The notes under the pieces are model-generated. The model ran no database searches, was not told where the DNA came from, and saw only the letters and a list, made by a program, of their open reading frames with translations. From contig CAJQUW010003146.1 of assembly GCA_907163375.1 (NCBI GenBank), positions 372,001 to 436,000 on the forward strand: a stretch of 64,000 nucleotides of DNA, read 5' to 3'. Source of the stretch: Prostheceraeus crozeri (taxonomy: Eukaryota > Platyhelminthes > Polycladida > Euryleptidae). Shown here piece by piece: positions 62,860 through 64,000 of this stretch. Numbering within the stretch: the stretch's first letter is position 1; each line of letters begins with the position of its first letter. The translations under genes and the position numbers were made by a program.

Positions 62860-64000
62860 TTAAAAGCTACGAGTGTCTCCCACCTCCACATTTTGCAGAT
62901 TCTGGTGCGTTATCCAGCTATTGAATGAATCAGGATACCCTTTCCATTTAACTAGATATTTCCTTTGATTGCCATGACCTTTCCTCCTGATTATTTTATC
63001 AATCATATAGACCTCGTCACTTCTGTCTACTACTTGCAATTCATATGAGTAAAATTTTCCTTCAATTGGATTGCCATGGTAATCTATCAATTTGTGCATG
63101 ATAAGTCTAAATTTTCTATTTACTTCATCTACAAAAAAGCTCTTCTTCAGTCCAATTAGATAGATAAGCCTTCTCAAATGTAGACTTAACCTTCGAAATC
63201 CGAACTCTATCACCAACATTTATCTTCTTTTCATTGGAAATGTTTTCGCTTTCTTATCATACAATCGAAGCCATACATCCATTGCATTATCTGGGGTAGC
63301 ATCAACTGGTCGCATCTTAATAATACGATGATAGCTTTCATTGTAATTCTTAACAAGTTTCTGCAACTCATCTAGCCAAACATGTGTATTTTTTGCAGTA
63401 AAATAGCGCCAAATTTTTGTTTTCAATGTGCGATTGAACCTCTCAACCATGGCAGCTTTATAAGCACTTTTAACGCTAAACAATTCCACATTGTGACTTT
63501 TGAGAAGACTTCGAACATGAGAGTTCTCAAATTCCTTGCCTTGATCGGTCTGCATTCTTTGCGGAACACGCCCCTCATCGAAAATACTCTGAAAAGCCGC
63601 TTCAACTTCTGGTCCTCGTTTAGATTTCAGGGCACGTGCCCAAGCATAGCCAGATAAAATATCTATTACGGTTAAGATGTATTTATAGCCATCATTGTAC
63701 TGTGATATCTGTTGCATGTCAGCCAAGTCTGCTTGCCATTGACTATCTATATTGTAAACAACATATTTTCTCGTTGGAAATCGCTTTCTCGCATTTTTGT
63801 GAAGAGTGTAAGTCGGTTGACTCCTTAACCACTTCTTGACTTTCTCTATTCCCACACCTGCTGCACGAGCTAAAACCTCCGGACGACTGAAACTTGCGGG
63901 GTGATTTAAGTTGTAATAAATCTCCCTCAGCTTCACGGCTGTACTCATCATCTTTGTTCTGATTTGCACGCGTATTACTCGCACAGCAACTGCTAACACA
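62860..64000 (-). pseudogene. Polinton integrase of element B with chromodomain
   Basis: Likely start MMSTAVKLREIYY at about 63,951. PTYTLHK signature; catalytic WQADLADM, QTDQGKEF, VERFNRTLK; chromodomain YMIDKIIRRK, YLVKWKGYP, NSWI. Same architecture as the element A integrase. About one break. The packaging ATPase expected next lies beyond the window. Confidence 0.9.

Larger units (their letters stand above)
45770..64000. mobile_element. Polinton/Maverick B (left and central part; runs off window)
   Basis: Left to right: divergent accessory genes, repeats, intron-rich zinc/coiled-coil gene, pPolB with an inserted segment, PC4-like and TBP-like genes on the plus strand; protease, major capsid, core, penton and integrase on the minus strand. 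The gene layout (pPolB converging on a capsid block) matches A in mirror image. Older than A: the protease and core frames are open, while pPolB, penton, capsid and integrase together show about ten breaks. The exact left end is unknown (possibly 45,305) and the right end lies past 64 kb. Confidence 0.85.

Overview
The window is wall-to-wall mobile DNA from an animal genome, most likely an invertebrate. BEL/Pao and Penelope-like retroelements, Tc1/mariner transposons, GT-AG introns and Polintons (Mavericks) all point to a metazoan. A TTAGGG-type array leans away from insects. I find no convincing ordinary host gene.

Region by region. (A) 1-15,292 is the right-hand part of a compact, mostly open Polinton: packaging ATPase end, integrase, three penton-like genes, basic core protein, major capsid protein, adenovirus-type protease, a UBA/RING protein and a protein-primed family B DNA polymerase (pPolB). 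(C) 16,457-31,962 is a second Polinton with both ends visible: inverted repeats starting AGTAGTA and a 6-bp target duplication, GAGGAC. It holds a broken pPolB but no recognisable capsid, protease, ATPase or integrase gene. It sits inside a Penelope-like retroelement (15,663-16,456 plus 31,969-34,371). Next come a Tc1/mariner-superfamily transposon (34,372-35,976), a young BEL/Pao LTR retrotransposon (35,994-41,893) and a Tc1 DD34E transposon (42,348-43,772). (B) From about 45-46 kb to the window end lies a third, more decayed Polinton: a divergent gene pair, an intron-rich zinc/coiled-coil gene, pPolB carrying a 2.6-kb insert, then PC4-like and TBP-like genes, and on the other strand protease, capsid, core, penton and integrase.

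The main discovery is a transcription-initiation module in all three Polintons. Each encodes a domain resembling TATA-binding protein (TBP): fused to the C-terminus of pPolB in A, free-standing in C, and beside a PC4-like (SUB1-type) gene in B. C carries two further possible PC4-like genes. Many genes in these elements have a strong TATA box, in several cases only 45-60 bp before the start codon. I infer that these elements bring their own promoter-recognition protein. This rests on motif reading by eye and needs profile and structure searches.

Other signals are families of hairpins with a constant loop and changing but still paired stems (loop C-T/C-A/G-T in C; an 11-nt loop ending TTCCGATG in B), repeated structured noncoding segments in C, short genes in C resembling the N-terminal part of pPolB, a collagen-like tract in a penton-like protein, and telomere-like DNA beside a perfect 16-bp inverted repeat.
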